Shown here piece by piece: positions 48,526 to 57,851 of a stretch of 64,000 nucleotides of DNA (position 1 is the first letter of the stretch; each line of letters starts with the position of its first letter). Origin of the DNA: CALMEC01 sp963706315 (GTDB lineage Bacteria > Actinomycetota > Thermoleophilia > Miltoncostaeales > Miltoncostaeaceae); contig CAVPMA010000015.1 in NCBI GenBank assembly GCA_963706315.1, positions 186,001-250,000 on the forward strand, given 5' to 3'. The notes beneath the pieces are model-generated. The model saw nothing but the letters and a program-made list of their open reading frames with translations. It was not told the DNA's origin and ran no database searches. The position numbers and the translations under genes were made by a program.

Positions 48526-49827
48526 ATGCCCGTGATGAACAGCGTCTACCGGCAGCGGGAGGCTGACGGCGACCTCACGGAGCTCGACGCCTACGAGGCC
48601 ACCGGCGGGTACGCCGCCCTCAAGGGAGCGCTCGCGACGCTCGACCCCGACGAGGTCCTCTACCATTTCCACCGTTCCGGGCTTCGCGGACGGGGCGGCG
48701 CGGGCTTCCCGATGGGTCGCAAGGCCAGCTTCCTGCCGAAGAACTCGCCGTTCCCGGCATACGTCGTGTGCAACGCCGACGAGAGCGAGCCGGGCACGTT
48801 CAAGGACCGGGAGATCATCGATGAGAACCCGTTCCAGCTGCTCGAGGGAATCGTCCTCGCCGCGTACGCCGTCGGCTCGCACCGCGCGTACATCTACATC
48901 CGGGGCGAGTACGAGCACCAGGCCCGGGTGCTCGACCGGGCGATCGCGCAGGCCCGGACCGCGGGGTACCTCGGCGACCGGGTGTGCGGCTCCGAGTTCG
49001 CATGCGACATCACCGTGTACCGCGGTGCCGGCGCTTACATCTGCGGCGAGGAGACCGGCCTGCTGGAGAGCCTCGAGGGCAAGCGTGGCCAGCCGCGCCT
49101 CAAACCGCCGTTCCCGGCGGTCGCCGGCCTGTACGGATCGCCCACGCTCATCAACAACGTCGAAACCCTCGCGGCCCTCCCGCCGATCGTCAACAAGGGC
49201 GCCGACTGGTACGCGGCGATCGGCCCCGAGAAGAGTCCCGGCACGAAGATCTTCTCCGTCTCCGGACACGTGCTGCGCCCCGGAAACTACGAGGTCGTGC
49301 TCGGCGAGACCACGCTGCGGGAACTCGTCGAAGACCTGGCCGGCGGCCTGCGGCCAGATCGCCAGTTCAAGGCGTGCTGGGTCGGCGGGTCCAGCGTGCC
49401 GGTGCTCGGCGCCGAGCACCTCGACACGGCGCTCGACTACGAGTCCCTGCAGGAGGCGGGCACGTTCCTCGGATCCGGCGGGTGCATCGTGATGGACGAC
49501 TCGGGATGCATCGTCCGGGCGTCCCTGCGGCTCGCGCACTTCTACCGGCACGAGAGCTGCGGCAAGTGCTCCCCGTGCCGCGAGGGCACCACCTGGATGG
49601 AGAAGATCCTGCAGCGGATGGTCGACGGGGAGGGGCGCATCGAGGACCTCGAGCTGCTCGAGTCGCTCTTCCGCCGCATCGCCGGCAAGACCCTCTGCGC
49701 GCTCGCCGACGGCGCGGTCGCGCCGATCGAGAGCGCGATCAGGCTCTTCCGCGACGACTTCGTACACGTCATCGAGGAGGGTGGCTCCCCGCGACCCGAG
49801 CCGATGATGGAGGCCGCGGTTGTCTGA
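48526..49827 (+). CDS. nuoF: NADH-quinone oxidoreductase subunit F (FMN, NADH-binding)
   Basis: A 433-residue subunit. The NADH/FMN loop is GLRGRGGAGFPMGRKASFLP. The conserved GAGAYICGEETGLLESLEGK and the 4Fe-4S site CGKCSPCREGTTWM are intact. The enzyme oxidises NADH and passes electrons to the cluster chain. The ATG at 48526 opens MPVMNSVYR; an alternative is MNSVYR three codons later. It overlaps nuoG by 8 bases. Confidence 0.96.
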   Translation: MPVMNSVYRQREADGDLTELDAYEATGGYAALKGALATLDPDEVLYHFHRSGLRGRGGAGFPMGRKASFLPKNSPFPAYVVCNADESEPGTFKDREIIDENPFQLLEGIVLAAYAVGSHRAYIYIRGEYEHQARVLDRAIAQARTAGYLGDRVCGSEFACDITVYRGAGAYICGEETGLLESLEGKRGQPRLKPPFPAVAGLYGSPTLINNVETLAALPPIVNKGADWYAAIGPEKSPGTKIFSVSGHVLRPGNYEVVLGETTLRELVEDLAGGLRPDRQFKACWVGGSSVPVLGAEHLDTALDYESLQEAGTFLGSGGCIVMDDSGCIVRASLRLAHFYRHESCGKCSPCREGTTWMEKILQRMVDGEGRIEDLELLESLFRRIAGKTLCALADGAVAPIESAIRLFRDDFVHVIEEGGSPRPEPMMEAAVV

Positions 49828-52111
49828 GCGGGCCACCACGCCGACCGGCGTCAAGCTCGTCATCAACGACCGCCAGATCGAGGCGGCACCCGGCACGCTG
49901 CTCGTCGACGCGGCCGCGACCATCGGCATCGAGATCCCGATCTTCTGCTACGAGCCGCGTCTCGGCGCCCCCATCGGGGCGTGCCGGATGTGCCTCGTCG
50001 AGGTGGAGGGGATGCGCGGGCTTCAGACCGCATGCTCGACGCCGGTCGCCCCGGACATGGTCGTTCGCACCACCACCGACGCGGTGATCGAAGCGCAGGA
50101 CGGGGTGCTCGAGCTCCTGCTCGCGAACCACCCGCTCGACTGCCCGGTCTGCGACAAGGGCGGCGAGTGCCCGCTCCAGGACCGGACCTTCAAGTTCGGT
50201 CCCGGGCGGACCCGCTTCAGCGAGCCCAAGCGCCACTTCCCGAAGCCGCTCGACCTCTCGCCCCTCGTGGCGATCGACCGTGAGCGCTGCATCACCTGCT
50301 ATCGCTGCGTGCGCTTCAGTCAGGACGTCTCGGAGGACCGCCAGCTCACGTTCCAGGAGCGCGGCGCGGGGACCGAGGTCGCGACGTTCACCGGCGACCC
50401 CTACGTCAGTCGATTCACCGGCAACATCATCGACCTGTGCCCGGTCGGCGCGCTCACCAGCATCCCGTACCGCTTCGTCTCCCGCCCGTGGGACATCCAG
50501 AACGCGCCATCGGTGTGCGGCGCCTGCTCCGTCGGCTGCAACAACGAGCTCACGCAACGCGATGGGCAGATCAAGCGGGTCACCGGCCGCGAGGCGCCGA
50601 ACTTCGCCGTCGAGGAGGGGTGGCTCTGCGACAAGGGCCGGTGGGCGTACGCCGCCGCCTGGTCCGACAGCCGCATCACCCGCCCGATCGTCCGAAGCGG
50701 CGGGATGGAGCGCGAGGTGTCGCTCGAGGACGGCATCGACGCCGCGACGCTCATCCTCTCGCGGGCCGCCGCGCCGGGGTTCCTCGTCGGACCGGCAGCG
50801 ACTGTCGAGGAGGCCTTCCTCACGCAGGCGCTCGCAGCAGTGCTCCCCGGTGGCCGGACCGGCCGGCTCGGCATCCCGGGTGAGGCGCTCGCCCCGCTCA
50901 GGGGGCTGCCCGGTGCACAGCTCGGCGACCTCGACACCGCCGACCTCGTGGTCGTCGTGGGCGGCGACGTCGCCCACCAGCAGCCCGTCGTCGAGCTTCG
51001 CATCCGCAAGGCCGCGCGACGCCGGGCCGCCATCGTCGTCGTGGGACCGCGCACGCAGGAGCTCTCAGGGCGCGCGAGCGACGCCGTGCGAACACCACCC
51101 GGTCAGCTCGTGATCGGCCTCGGCACCGTTGCAAAGGCCCTGCAGGAGGCGAAGAACCCGATCGTGCTGTGGGATGAGGCCGATCTGGCCAACGAGCCCG
51201 ACGCGGCCACCGAGCTCGCCCGCCTCATCGCCTCTGCCGACGCCCGCCAGATCGAGCTCGGCGCCGACGTGAACGGCGCCGGCCTGCGCGCGCTCGGCAT
51301 CCCAGCGCTCGACCTGCTGAGCGCCATCGAGGCGCAGGCGGTGGGCACCCTCGTGACGGTCCACGCCGACCCCCTCTCCGCCGCGGGCGCGACGCGCTGG
51401 GGTGCGTCCCTGCAGAAGGCGGGACCGCTCATCGCGATCGCCACCCACCGCTCCGCCACGACCGACCGCGCCGACGTCGTCCTGCCCGCCCTCATGCACC
51501 ACGAGCAGGAGGGCGTCCTCGTGTCGCTCGCGAATCGCGCGCAGCGGCTGCGGCCGGGTGCCCGTGGCCCCGAGGGCGCCGCGGCGGCGTGGGAGATCCT
51601 CATCGCCCTGAGCCACCGCGTCGGCAAGCCCCTGCCGTATCGCACCCCTGCCCAGGCGTTCGCCGCGGCCGCGGAGGCGGTGCCGGCCTTCGCGGGACAG
51701 ACCGAGTCGTCGCTCGGTCCGCTCGGTCAGGTGATCCACGTTCCCGGCGCGCCGGTCCCCGCCGGTGCCGCTTCGCACCGCGAACCGGAGGGCGCCGGGC
51801 TGCTCCTCGTGACCACCACCGAGATCTTCGGCGACGCGCTCACATGGCAATCCGACGCGCTCGACGCCGTCCGGACGGGGGCTCGGGTCGCCCTCGCGCC
51901 CGGACAGGCGGCGGCGGCGCGCGTCGGGATGGGCCAGCGTGTGCGCCTCACGTCGCCCTACGGCAGGTGCGAGCTCGAGGTGGCCATCGAGGACGACCTG
52001 CCCGAGGGGGCCGCGTTCGTGGTAACCGGCCCGCCCGCCGCAGGCGTCGGGGCGCTTCGCCCGGCCGACCACGGCCCGGTGCGCGTCACCGTCGAGGCGG
52101 TGAGCACGTGA
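49820..52111 (+). CDS. nuoG: NADH-quinone oxidoreductase subunit G
   Basis: A 763-residue subunit with TTG as start codon, overlapping nuoF. The 2Fe-2S domain (GAPIGACRMCLVEVEG), the H-x3-C cluster region (HPLDCPVCDKGGECPLQD), the N4/N5-type ligands (CITCYRCVRF) and the CGACSVGCN site are present. The C-terminal molybdopterin oxidoreductase-like domain follows (about 300-763) and is presumably non-catalytic. It is a standard length for bacteria that keep the large NuoG. Confidence 0.94.
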   Translation: MSERATTPTGVKLVINDRQIEAAPGTLLVDAAATIGIEIPIFCYEPRLGAPIGACRMCLVEVEGMRGLQTACSTPVAPDMVVRTTTDAVIEAQDGVLELLLANHPLDCPVCDKGGECPLQDRTFKFGPGRTRFSEPKRHFPKPLDLSPLVAIDRERCITCYRCVRFSQDVSEDRQLTFQERGAGTEVATFTGDPYVSRFTGNIIDLCPVGALTSIPYRFVSRPWDIQNAPSVCGACSVGCNNELTQRDGQIKRVTGREAPNFAVEEGWLCDKGRWAYAAAWSDSRITRPIVRSGGMEREVSLEDGIDAATLILSRAAAPGFLVGPAATVEEAFLTQALAAVLPGGRTGRLGIPGEALAPLRGLPGAQLGDLDTADLVVVVGGDVAHQQPVVELRIRKAARRRAAIVVVGPRTQELSGRASDAVRTPPGQLVIGLGTVAKALQEAKNPIVLWDEADLANEPDAATELARLIASADARQIELGADVNGAGLRALGIPALDLLSAIEAQAVGTLVTVHADPLSAAGATRWGASLQKAGPLIAIATHRSATTDRADVVLPALMHHEQEGVLVSLANRAQRLRPGARGPEGAAAAWEILIALSHRVGKPLPYRTPAQAFAAAAEAVPAFAGQTESSLGPLGQVIHVPGAPVPAGAASHREPEGAGLLLVTTTEIFGDALTWQSDALDAVRTGARVALAPGQAAAARVGMGQRVRLTSPYGRCELEVAIEDDLPEGAAFVVTGPPAAGVGALRPADHGPVRVTVEAVST

Positions 52112-53103
52112 CGCAGGAAGCCCTTCTCACGATCGTCGTCAAGGCCCTGATCCTGGTGTTCGTCGTCGTCACCGCGTTCGCGTACCTCACCCTGCTCGAA
52201 CGCAAGCTCATCGGCCGCATGCAGGCGCGCTACGGCCCCAACCGGGTCGGCCCGCTCGGCTCCCTGCAGCCGGCCGCCGACGTGGTGAAGCTCATCTTCA
52301 AGGAAGACTTCATCCCGGCCGGGGCCAACAAGGTGCTCTTCCAACTCGCCCCGGTGATCTCCGTGTTCGCGGCAATCTCCGCGATCGTGATCATCCCCTT
52401 CGGCGAGCCCACGACATGGCGGGGCCACCAGATCAACTTCGTCGGCGCCGACCTCAACGTCGGGCTGCTGTTCGTGCTCGCCCTGTCGGCGCTCGGCTTC
52501 TACGGGCTCATCCTCGGCGGCTACGCCAGCGGTAACAAGTACTCGCTGCTCGGCGCCGCGCGCACCGCAGCGCAGCTCGTCTCGTATGAGGTCGCGATGG
52601 GGCTGTCGATCGTCGGCGTGCTGATGCTCTCGGAGAGCCTCTCGCTCGTCGACATCGTCGAAGCGCAGAAGGAGACCACCTGGTACATCGTCTTCCAGCC
52701 CATCGGCTTCCTGATCTTCCTGATCGCCGGCACCGCCGAGACGAACCGGCCGCCGTTCGACCTGCCGGAGGCGGAGAGCGAGCTCGTCGCCGGGTACCAC
52801 ACCGAGTACGGCGGCATGAAGTTCGCTGCCTTCGCGATGGCCGAGTACCTGAACATGGTGATCGTCGCGGCGCTCGCGACCACGCTGTTTCTGGGCGGCT
52901 ACGCCGGTCCGTGGCTCCCGGGCCCGCTGTGGGTCGCCATCAAGGTCATCGGACTCGTTCTCGTGTTCATCTGGTTCAGGGCGACGCTGCCGCGCCTGCG
53001 GTACGACCGCCTCATGAAGCTCGGCTGGAAGATCCTCCTGCCGCTCGCGACCCTCAACCTCCTCGTGACGGCCATCGTCGTCGGACTCGGATTCGCGCAC
53101 TAA
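52108..53103 (+). CDS. nuoH: NADH-quinone oxidoreductase subunit H
   Basis: A 331-residue membrane subunit with about eight helices, lying at the quinone entrance. Motifs are LLERKLIGRMQARYGPNRVG, LGAARTAAQLVSYE and ETNRPPFDLPEAESELVAGY. The start is the GTG at 52108, overlapping the nuoG stop by 4 bases; the stop overlaps the nuoI start by 1 base. Confidence 0.96.
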   Translation: MTQEALLTIVVKALILVFVVVTAFAYLTLLERKLIGRMQARYGPNRVGPLGSLQPAADVVKLIFKEDFIPAGANKVLFQLAPVISVFAAISAIVIIPFGEPTTWRGHQINFVGADLNVGLLFVLALSALGFYGLILGGYASGNKYSLLGAARTAAQLVSYEVAMGLSIVGVLMLSESLSLVDIVEAQKETTWYIVFQPIGFLIFLIAGTAETNRPPFDLPEAESELVAGYHTEYGGMKFAAFAMAEYLNMVIVAALATTLFLGGYAGPWLPGPLWVAIKVIGLVLVFIWFRATLPRLRYDRLMKLGWKILLPLATLNLLVTAIVVGLGFAH

Positions 53104-53561
53104 TGAGCATTCAAGCGACACTCAAAGGCTTCAGCGTCACGTTCAAGACCATGCTGAAGGCCCCGGAGACCATCGGCTACCCGGAGCACAAGACGCCTGT
53201 CCACATGCGATTCCGCGGCCGCCACCGGCTCTGGAAGTTCGAGAACGGGCTCGAGAAGTGCGTCGGCTGCTCGCTGTGCGCCGCCGCCTGCCCGGCGGAC
53301 TGCATTCGCGTGGTGGCCGAGGAGAACACCCCCGAGAACCGCGTCTCGGCCGGGGAGCGCTTCGCCCGCATCTACGAGATCAACATGTCCCGCTGCATCT
53401 TCTGCGGCTACTGCGAGCTGGCGTGCCCGTTCGACGCGATCACACTCGAGGCCGAGTACGAGATGTCCGAGTACAACCGGCCGCGCGACCTCGTCTACAC
53501 GAAGGACATGCTCCTCGCGCCACATCCCAAGTCGGTTCCCGTTCGGAAGGTCGAGGGCTGA
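53103..53561 (+). CDS. nuoI: NADH-quinone oxidoreductase subunit I
   Basis: A 152-residue ferredoxin-like subunit with two 4Fe-4S clusters: CVGCSLCAAACPADC and CIFCGYCELACPFD. These are N6a/N6b, which lead electrons to NuoB. The start overlaps the nuoH stop by one base (TAATG). The C-terminal tail is short. Confidence 0.96.
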   Translation: MSIQATLKGFSVTFKTMLKAPETIGYPEHKTPVHMRFRGRHRLWKFENGLEKCVGCSLCAAACPADCIRVVAEENTPENRVSAGERFARIYEINMSRCIFCGYCELACPFDAITLEAEYEMSEYNRPRDLVYTKDMLLAPHPKSVPVRKVEG

Positions 53562-53567
53562 CCGCCC

Positions 53568-54089
53568 GTGGGTGAGCAGATCGCCTTCGGGCTGGCCTCC
53601 GCGGGGGCAATCGGCTGCGGCGCCCTGGTGGTGACCCTGTCGAACGCGTTCCGCGCCGCGGTCGCCCTCATCGGCACGCTCATCTCGGTCGCGGTGCTCT
53701 TCCTGCTGCAGGCGGCGCCGTTCGTCGCGTTCGTGCAGGTCATCGTCTACGCGGGCGCGATCGTGACGCTCTTCCTCTTCGTGCTCGCATACCTCGGCGA
53801 ACGGGTCCAGCGCACACCCGACCGCCTCGCCGCCTACCAGGTGTTCGCATGGATCGTGGTGCTCGCGATCGGCGGCATGGCCGCCATCGTGCTGCTCGCG
53901 ACGAAGCTGCCGGGCATCGGCGACGAGCCCCGTCCCGTCGACGACATCGGCAGCCCGCAGGCCATCGGCAACGCGTTCCTGAAGGAGCACCTCATCCCGT
54001 TCGAGGTGACCTCCCTCGTGCTGCTGGTCGCCGCCGTCGGCGCCGTCCTGCTCGCGAAGCGAGCCGTGCTGGCGGAGCGCGGACGATGA
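53568..54089 (+). CDS. nuoJ: NADH-quinone oxidoreductase subunit J
   Basis: A 173-residue membrane subunit with five helices, including the conserved VQVIVYAGAIVTLFLFVLAY with the pi-bulge helix region. It follows nuoI by 6 bases with a GTG start, and its end overlaps nuoK by 4 bases. Confidence 0.94.
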   Translation: MGEQIAFGLASAGAIGCGALVVTLSNAFRAAVALIGTLISVAVLFLLQAAPFVAFVQVIVYAGAIVTLFLFVLAYLGERVQRTPDRLAAYQVFAWIVVLAIGGMAAIVLLATKLPGIGDEPRPVDDIGSPQAIGNAFLKEHLIPFEVTSLVLLVAAVGAVLLAKRAVLAERGR

Positions 54090-54394
54090 ACGGCGTTCCC
54101 GTCGGCTTCTACCTCGGCGTGTCCGCGGTGCTGCTCCTCCTCGGCCTCTTCGGTGTCATGACGCGGCGCAACCCGCTGATGCTGCTGCTCGCGGTGGAGC
54201 TCATGCTCAACGGCGGGAACGTCGCGCTCGTCGGATTCAGCCGCTATTGGAACGACACGAGCGGTCAGATCTTCGCGCTCGTCGTGATGGTCGTGGCCGC
54301 GGCGGAGGTCGTGATCGGTCTCGGCCTCGTGGTCTCAGTCTTCCGCCAGCGCGGAGCGCTCGACGTCGACGAGATGTCGGAGCTCCGCGGATGA
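54086..54394 (+). CDS. nuoK: NADH-quinone oxidoreductase subunit K
   Basis: A 102-residue, three-helix subunit. The carboxylates of the proton path are visible in LLAVELMLNGGNVALVGF and VVAAAEVVIGLGLVVSVF. The start overlaps nuoJ and the end overlaps nuoL, each by 4 bases. Confidence 0.95.
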   Translation: MNGVPVGFYLGVSAVLLLLGLFGVMTRRNPLMLLLAVELMLNGGNVALVGFSRYWNDTSGQIFALVVMVVAAAEVVIGLGLVVSVFRQRGALDVDEMSELRG

Positions 54395-56307
54395 CGGGAG
54401 CGATCGGGTGGATCGTGCTCGGGCTGCCCCTGCTGGGGAGCCTCGTCCTGGCGCTCTCCGGCTCGCGCGAACCGTCCAAGCCGTTCACCCGCGTCTTCGC
54501 GACCGCCCCGATCGCGGCGGCGTTCGGCCTGACGGTGGCGATCTTCGCCGGGATGCTCGGCGAGAACCCGGAGGAGCGCACCCACGTCTCCCGGCTGTAT
54601 GAGTGGATCGACATCGGCGGGCTCAGGGTGGACCTCGCGATCCAGATCGATCAGCTCTCGGTCATGATGATGCTCGTCATCACCGGCGTCGGGTTCCTGA
54701 TCTTCGTGTACTCCACGGAGTACATGGACCACGAAGCCGGCTACCGCCGGTTCTTCGCGGAGATGAACTTCTTCGTCTTCTCGATGCTGCTGCTGGTGGA
54801 GGCCGCCAACTTCCTGTTCCTGATCGTCGGGTGGGCCTTCGTGGGGCTCGCGAGCTACCTCCTGATCGGCTTCTACTACGAACGGCCCGTCGCGGTCGCC
54901 GCGGCCAAGAAGGCGTTCGTGATCAACGTGATCGGAGACGTCGGGATGGTCATCGCGGCGTTCATCCTGGTGCGCGAGCTCGGCACGCTCGACTACACGG
55001 CGGTGTTCGCGACGGCGCCCGACAAGATCAGCTCCGGCAGCGGCGTCGCGATCGCGATCGCCCTGCTCCTGTTCGTCGGGGCCGCCGCCAAGAGCGCGCA
55101 GGTGCCACTGCACACCTGGCTGCCCGACGCGATGGAGGGCCCCACCCCGGTCAGCGCCCTCATCCACGCGGCCACGATGGTGACGGCCGGCGTCTACCTC
55201 GTCGTCCGCACGCACGTGCTCTACGAGCTCGCGCCCGTCGCCATGGACATCGTCGCCGTCGTCGGGTGCATCACCCTGGTGATGGCCGCCACGATCGCCA
55301 TCGCGCAGGTCGACATCAAGCGGGTGCTCGCCTGGAGCACCGTCAGCCAGATCGGCTACATGATCATGGCCGTCGGCCTGGGCGCGTACTCGGCGGGGAT
55401 GTTCCACTTCCTCACCCACGCGTTCTTCAAGGCGCTTCTGTTCCTCGCGGCGGGAATCGTCATCCACGCCCTCCACGACGAACAGAGCCTCGACCGGATG
55501 GGAGGACTCCGGAGGTACCTGCGGTTCGCGTACTTCGCCTTCGGCGTCGGTTGCCTCTCGATCGCCGGCATACCGGGCTTCGCCGGGTTCTTCAGCAAGG
55601 ACGACATCCTCGCCCACGCCCTCGCCCAGGGCACCCTGGGCACCGTGCTGTTCGTGTTCGGCAGCATCGGCGCGTTTCTCACCGCCTTCTACATGTTCCG
55701 GCTGCTCTTCCGGGCGTTCGTCGCGCCGGAGCCCGAGGCCGGGTACGAGCACCCACCGCACGGCGCCGGCTGGGCGATGAGCATCACGGTGGGAATCCTC
55801 GCGGTGCTGTGCATCGTCGGCGGCTGGCTGCAGGTGCCGTATGGCTGGCACCTGATCAGCGACTGGCTGGACCCGGTGCTCGCCGACAGCCTGCTTCCGC
55901 CGCTCGAGCCGACGCACGCGCAGGAGACCGCCACCATCATCGTCTCGCTCGTCGCCGCGCTCGGCGGGATCGCGCTCGCCTGGTATGTGTTCGCGCGCGA
56001 CCCGGCACGCCGCGTCCACGCCGCCGCGACCATGCCCGAGACCCGCGCGCTCCTCGAGGACGCCTACCGGTTCGACGAGGTCTACGACGAGCTCGTGGTC
56101 GATCCCGGCCGCGTCGCCGGCGACCGACTGCGCGACGTCGCCGAACCTGTCCTGGTGATGGGACCGATCACTGGCGTGACTGCCACGGTCACCGGCGCCG
56201 CCCGCGGGTTGCGGGCCGTGCAGAGCGGCCTGGTGAGGACGTATGTCTTCGCGGTCGCCGCCGGCCTCGTGCTCGTGGCGATCGCCTTCATCCTGGTGGC
56301 GCGGTAG
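54391..56307 (+). CDS. nuoL: NADH-quinone oxidoreductase subunit L
   Basis: A 638-residue antiporter-like subunit with about 15 helices and the lateral C-terminal helix. Motifs are FFVFSMLLLVEAANFLFLIV, AKSAQVPLHTWLPDAMEGPT and PVSALIHAATMVTAGVYLVV, with HLTHAFFKALLFLAAG-type sequence. The C-terminal about 120 residues hold the long amphipathic arm (ALLEDAYRFDEVYDELVVDP). Confidence 0.95.
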   Translation: MTGAIGWIVLGLPLLGSLVLALSGSREPSKPFTRVFATAPIAAAFGLTVAIFAGMLGENPEERTHVSRLYEWIDIGGLRVDLAIQIDQLSVMMMLVITGVGFLIFVYSTEYMDHEAGYRRFFAEMNFFVFSMLLLVEAANFLFLIVGWAFVGLASYLLIGFYYERPVAVAAAKKAFVINVIGDVGMVIAAFILVRELGTLDYTAVFATAPDKISSGSGVAIAIALLLFVGAAAKSAQVPLHTWLPDAMEGPTPVSALIHAATMVTAGVYLVVRTHVLYELAPVAMDIVAVVGCITLVMAATIAIAQVDIKRVLAWSTVSQIGYMIMAVGLGAYSAGMFHFLTHAFFKALLFLAAGIVIHALHDEQSLDRMGGLRRYLRFAYFAFGVGCLSIAGIPGFAGFFSKDDILAHALAQGTLGTVLFVFGSIGAFLTAFYMFRLLFRAFVAPEPEAGYEHPPHGAGWAMSITVGILAVLCIVGGWLQVPYGWHLISDWLDPVLADSLLPPLEPTHAQETATIIVSLVAALGGIALAWYVFARDPARRVHAAATMPETRALLEDAYRFDEVYDELVVDPGRVAGDRLRDVAEPVLVMGPITGVTATVTGAARGLRAVQSGLVRTYVFAVAAGLVLVAIAFILVAR

Positions 56308-56309
56308 CC

Positions 56310-57851
56310 GTGCCCTGGATCACCGCCATCGTCCTGCTGCCGCTGGTCGGTGCGCTCGCCATGTTCGCAGTGCCCGAGGGCAACGCGCGTCAGGCCCGGG
56401 TGTGGGCGATCGCCGCATCGCTCGGCACACTCGTGATGACAGCGATCGTCGTGGGGCTCTTCGACCGCCAGTCCGGCAACCTCCAGTTCGTCGACCACCG
56501 CGACTGGGCGGGGACGGCCGGACTGGCGTGGGACGTCGGCGTCGACGGGATCTCCGTGTGGCTGGTCCTGCTCACGGCAGGCCTCTTCTTCCTCGCCATC
56601 CTCGCGGCCGCGGTCCGAACGCCGGAACGCCCCCGGGCCTTCCTCGGTCTGCTCCTCCTCGCCGAATGCGGCCTGCTCGGCCTCTTTGCCGCCGGGGATC
56701 TGATCCTCTTCTACGTCTTCTGGGAGGCGATGCTCGTGCCGTTCGCCCTCCTCATGTGGATGTGGGGATCGGGGAACCGTGGCCGGGCGACGATGACCTT
56801 CGTGATCTACACGATGGTGGGCAGCCTCCTGATGCTGGTCGCGATCCTGTCGACCGCCTTCCTCGCCCAGGGCCCCGGTGAGGCGCTCACGTTCAACATC
56901 CAGGCGCTCACGGACCAGCACTGGACGAGCACCGAGTCGACCTGGTTGTTCCTCGGATTTGCGATCGCGTTCGTCATCAAGCTCCCGCTGTTCCCGTTCC
57001 ACGGCTGGATGCCGGGCGCGTACGCGGCCGCGCCCCTTCTCGTCACAGGACTGCTGTCGGCCGTGATGAGCAAGGCCGGCGTCTACGGCCTCATCCGCAT
57101 CGGGGTGCCGATGTTCCCCGAGGGGGCCGACCGGTTCGCGGTCCCCATGAGCGTGCTGGCGGTCATCGGGATCATCTACGGGTCCCTGGTCGCGTGGCGG
57201 GCCAGGACGATGCGCATGCTCGTCGCCTACTCGAGCCTCGCGCATCTCGGGTTCATCGTGCTGGGGATCATGGCGTTCAACCTGATGGCCGGTCAGGGCG
57301 CCGTGCTGCAGATGGTGAACCACGGCATCGTCACCGCCGCGGCGTTCGCCATCGTCGGCATCGTCGCGCGAGCGAAGCGCGGCGACGAGGAGATGGACCA
57401 CATCGAAGGACTCGCCAACGGCGCCCCCTGGCTCGCGGGGATCTTCCTGGTCGTTGCGATGTCGGCGCTCGCGATCCCCGGCTCCAACGCATTCGTCGGC
57501 GAGTTCTTCATCCTCGCTGGTACGTTCCAGGAACGGCCGCTACTCGCGGTACTGGCCTGCATCGGCGTCGTCTACGCATCGGTCTACATGCTCCGGCTCT
57601 ACCAGTCGAGCATGAACGGACCGCCACGAGGCCTGGCCTCGCGGGCGGAGCTTCGGGCCGGTGACGTGCTGTACCTGGTGCCGCTCGTCGCGGCGATGCT
57701 GCTCATCGCCCTCTGGCCCGCGGCGATCGTCGGTTCGACGAAGCAGTCCGTCGATCGCGCGATCTCGTCCGCAGCGAACGTGAGCCCATCCGGTTCGGGC
57801 GGCTTCACCACCGCGGTGGGTAACGCCGGCACGGAGTCCGCTCACCCGTGA
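56310..57851 (+). CDS. nuoM: NADH-quinone oxidoreductase subunit M
   Basis: A 513-residue antiporter-like subunit. Motifs are FYVFWEAMLVPFALLMWMWG, KLPLFPFHGWMPGAYAAAP and VAYSSLAHLGFIVLGIMAFN. The GTG at 56310 follows the nuoL stop by two bases; in-frame sequence upstream is a shadow of nuoL. The last four bases overlap nuoN. Confidence 0.95.
   Translation: MPWITAIVLLPLVGALAMFAVPEGNARQARVWAIAASLGTLVMTAIVVGLFDRQSGNLQFVDHRDWAGTAGLAWDVGVDGISVWLVLLTAGLFFLAILAAAVRTPERPRAFLGLLLLAECGLLGLFAAGDLILFYVFWEAMLVPFALLMWMWGSGNRGRATMTFVIYTMVGSLLMLVAILSTAFLAQGPGEALTFNIQALTDQHWTSTESTWLFLGFAIAFVIKLPLFPFHGWMPGAYAAAPLLVTGLLSAVMSKAGVYGLIRIGVPMFPEGADRFAVPMSVLAVIGIIYGSLVAWRARTMRMLVAYSSLAHLGFIVLGIMAFNLMAGQGAVLQMVNHGIVTAAAFAIVGIVARAKRGDEEMDHIEGLANGAPWLAGIFLVVAMSALAIPGSNAFVGEFFILAGTFQERPLLAVLACIGVVYASVYMLRLYQSSMNGPPRGLASRAELRAGDVLYLVPLVAAMLLIALWPAAIVGSTKQSVDRAISSAANVSPSGSGGFTTAVGNAGTESAHP

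Noticed and set aside
54265..56019. A 584-codon frame antisense to nuoL
   Set aside because: It is an Asp/His/Arg-rich translation of antisense membrane-helix codons, not a protein.
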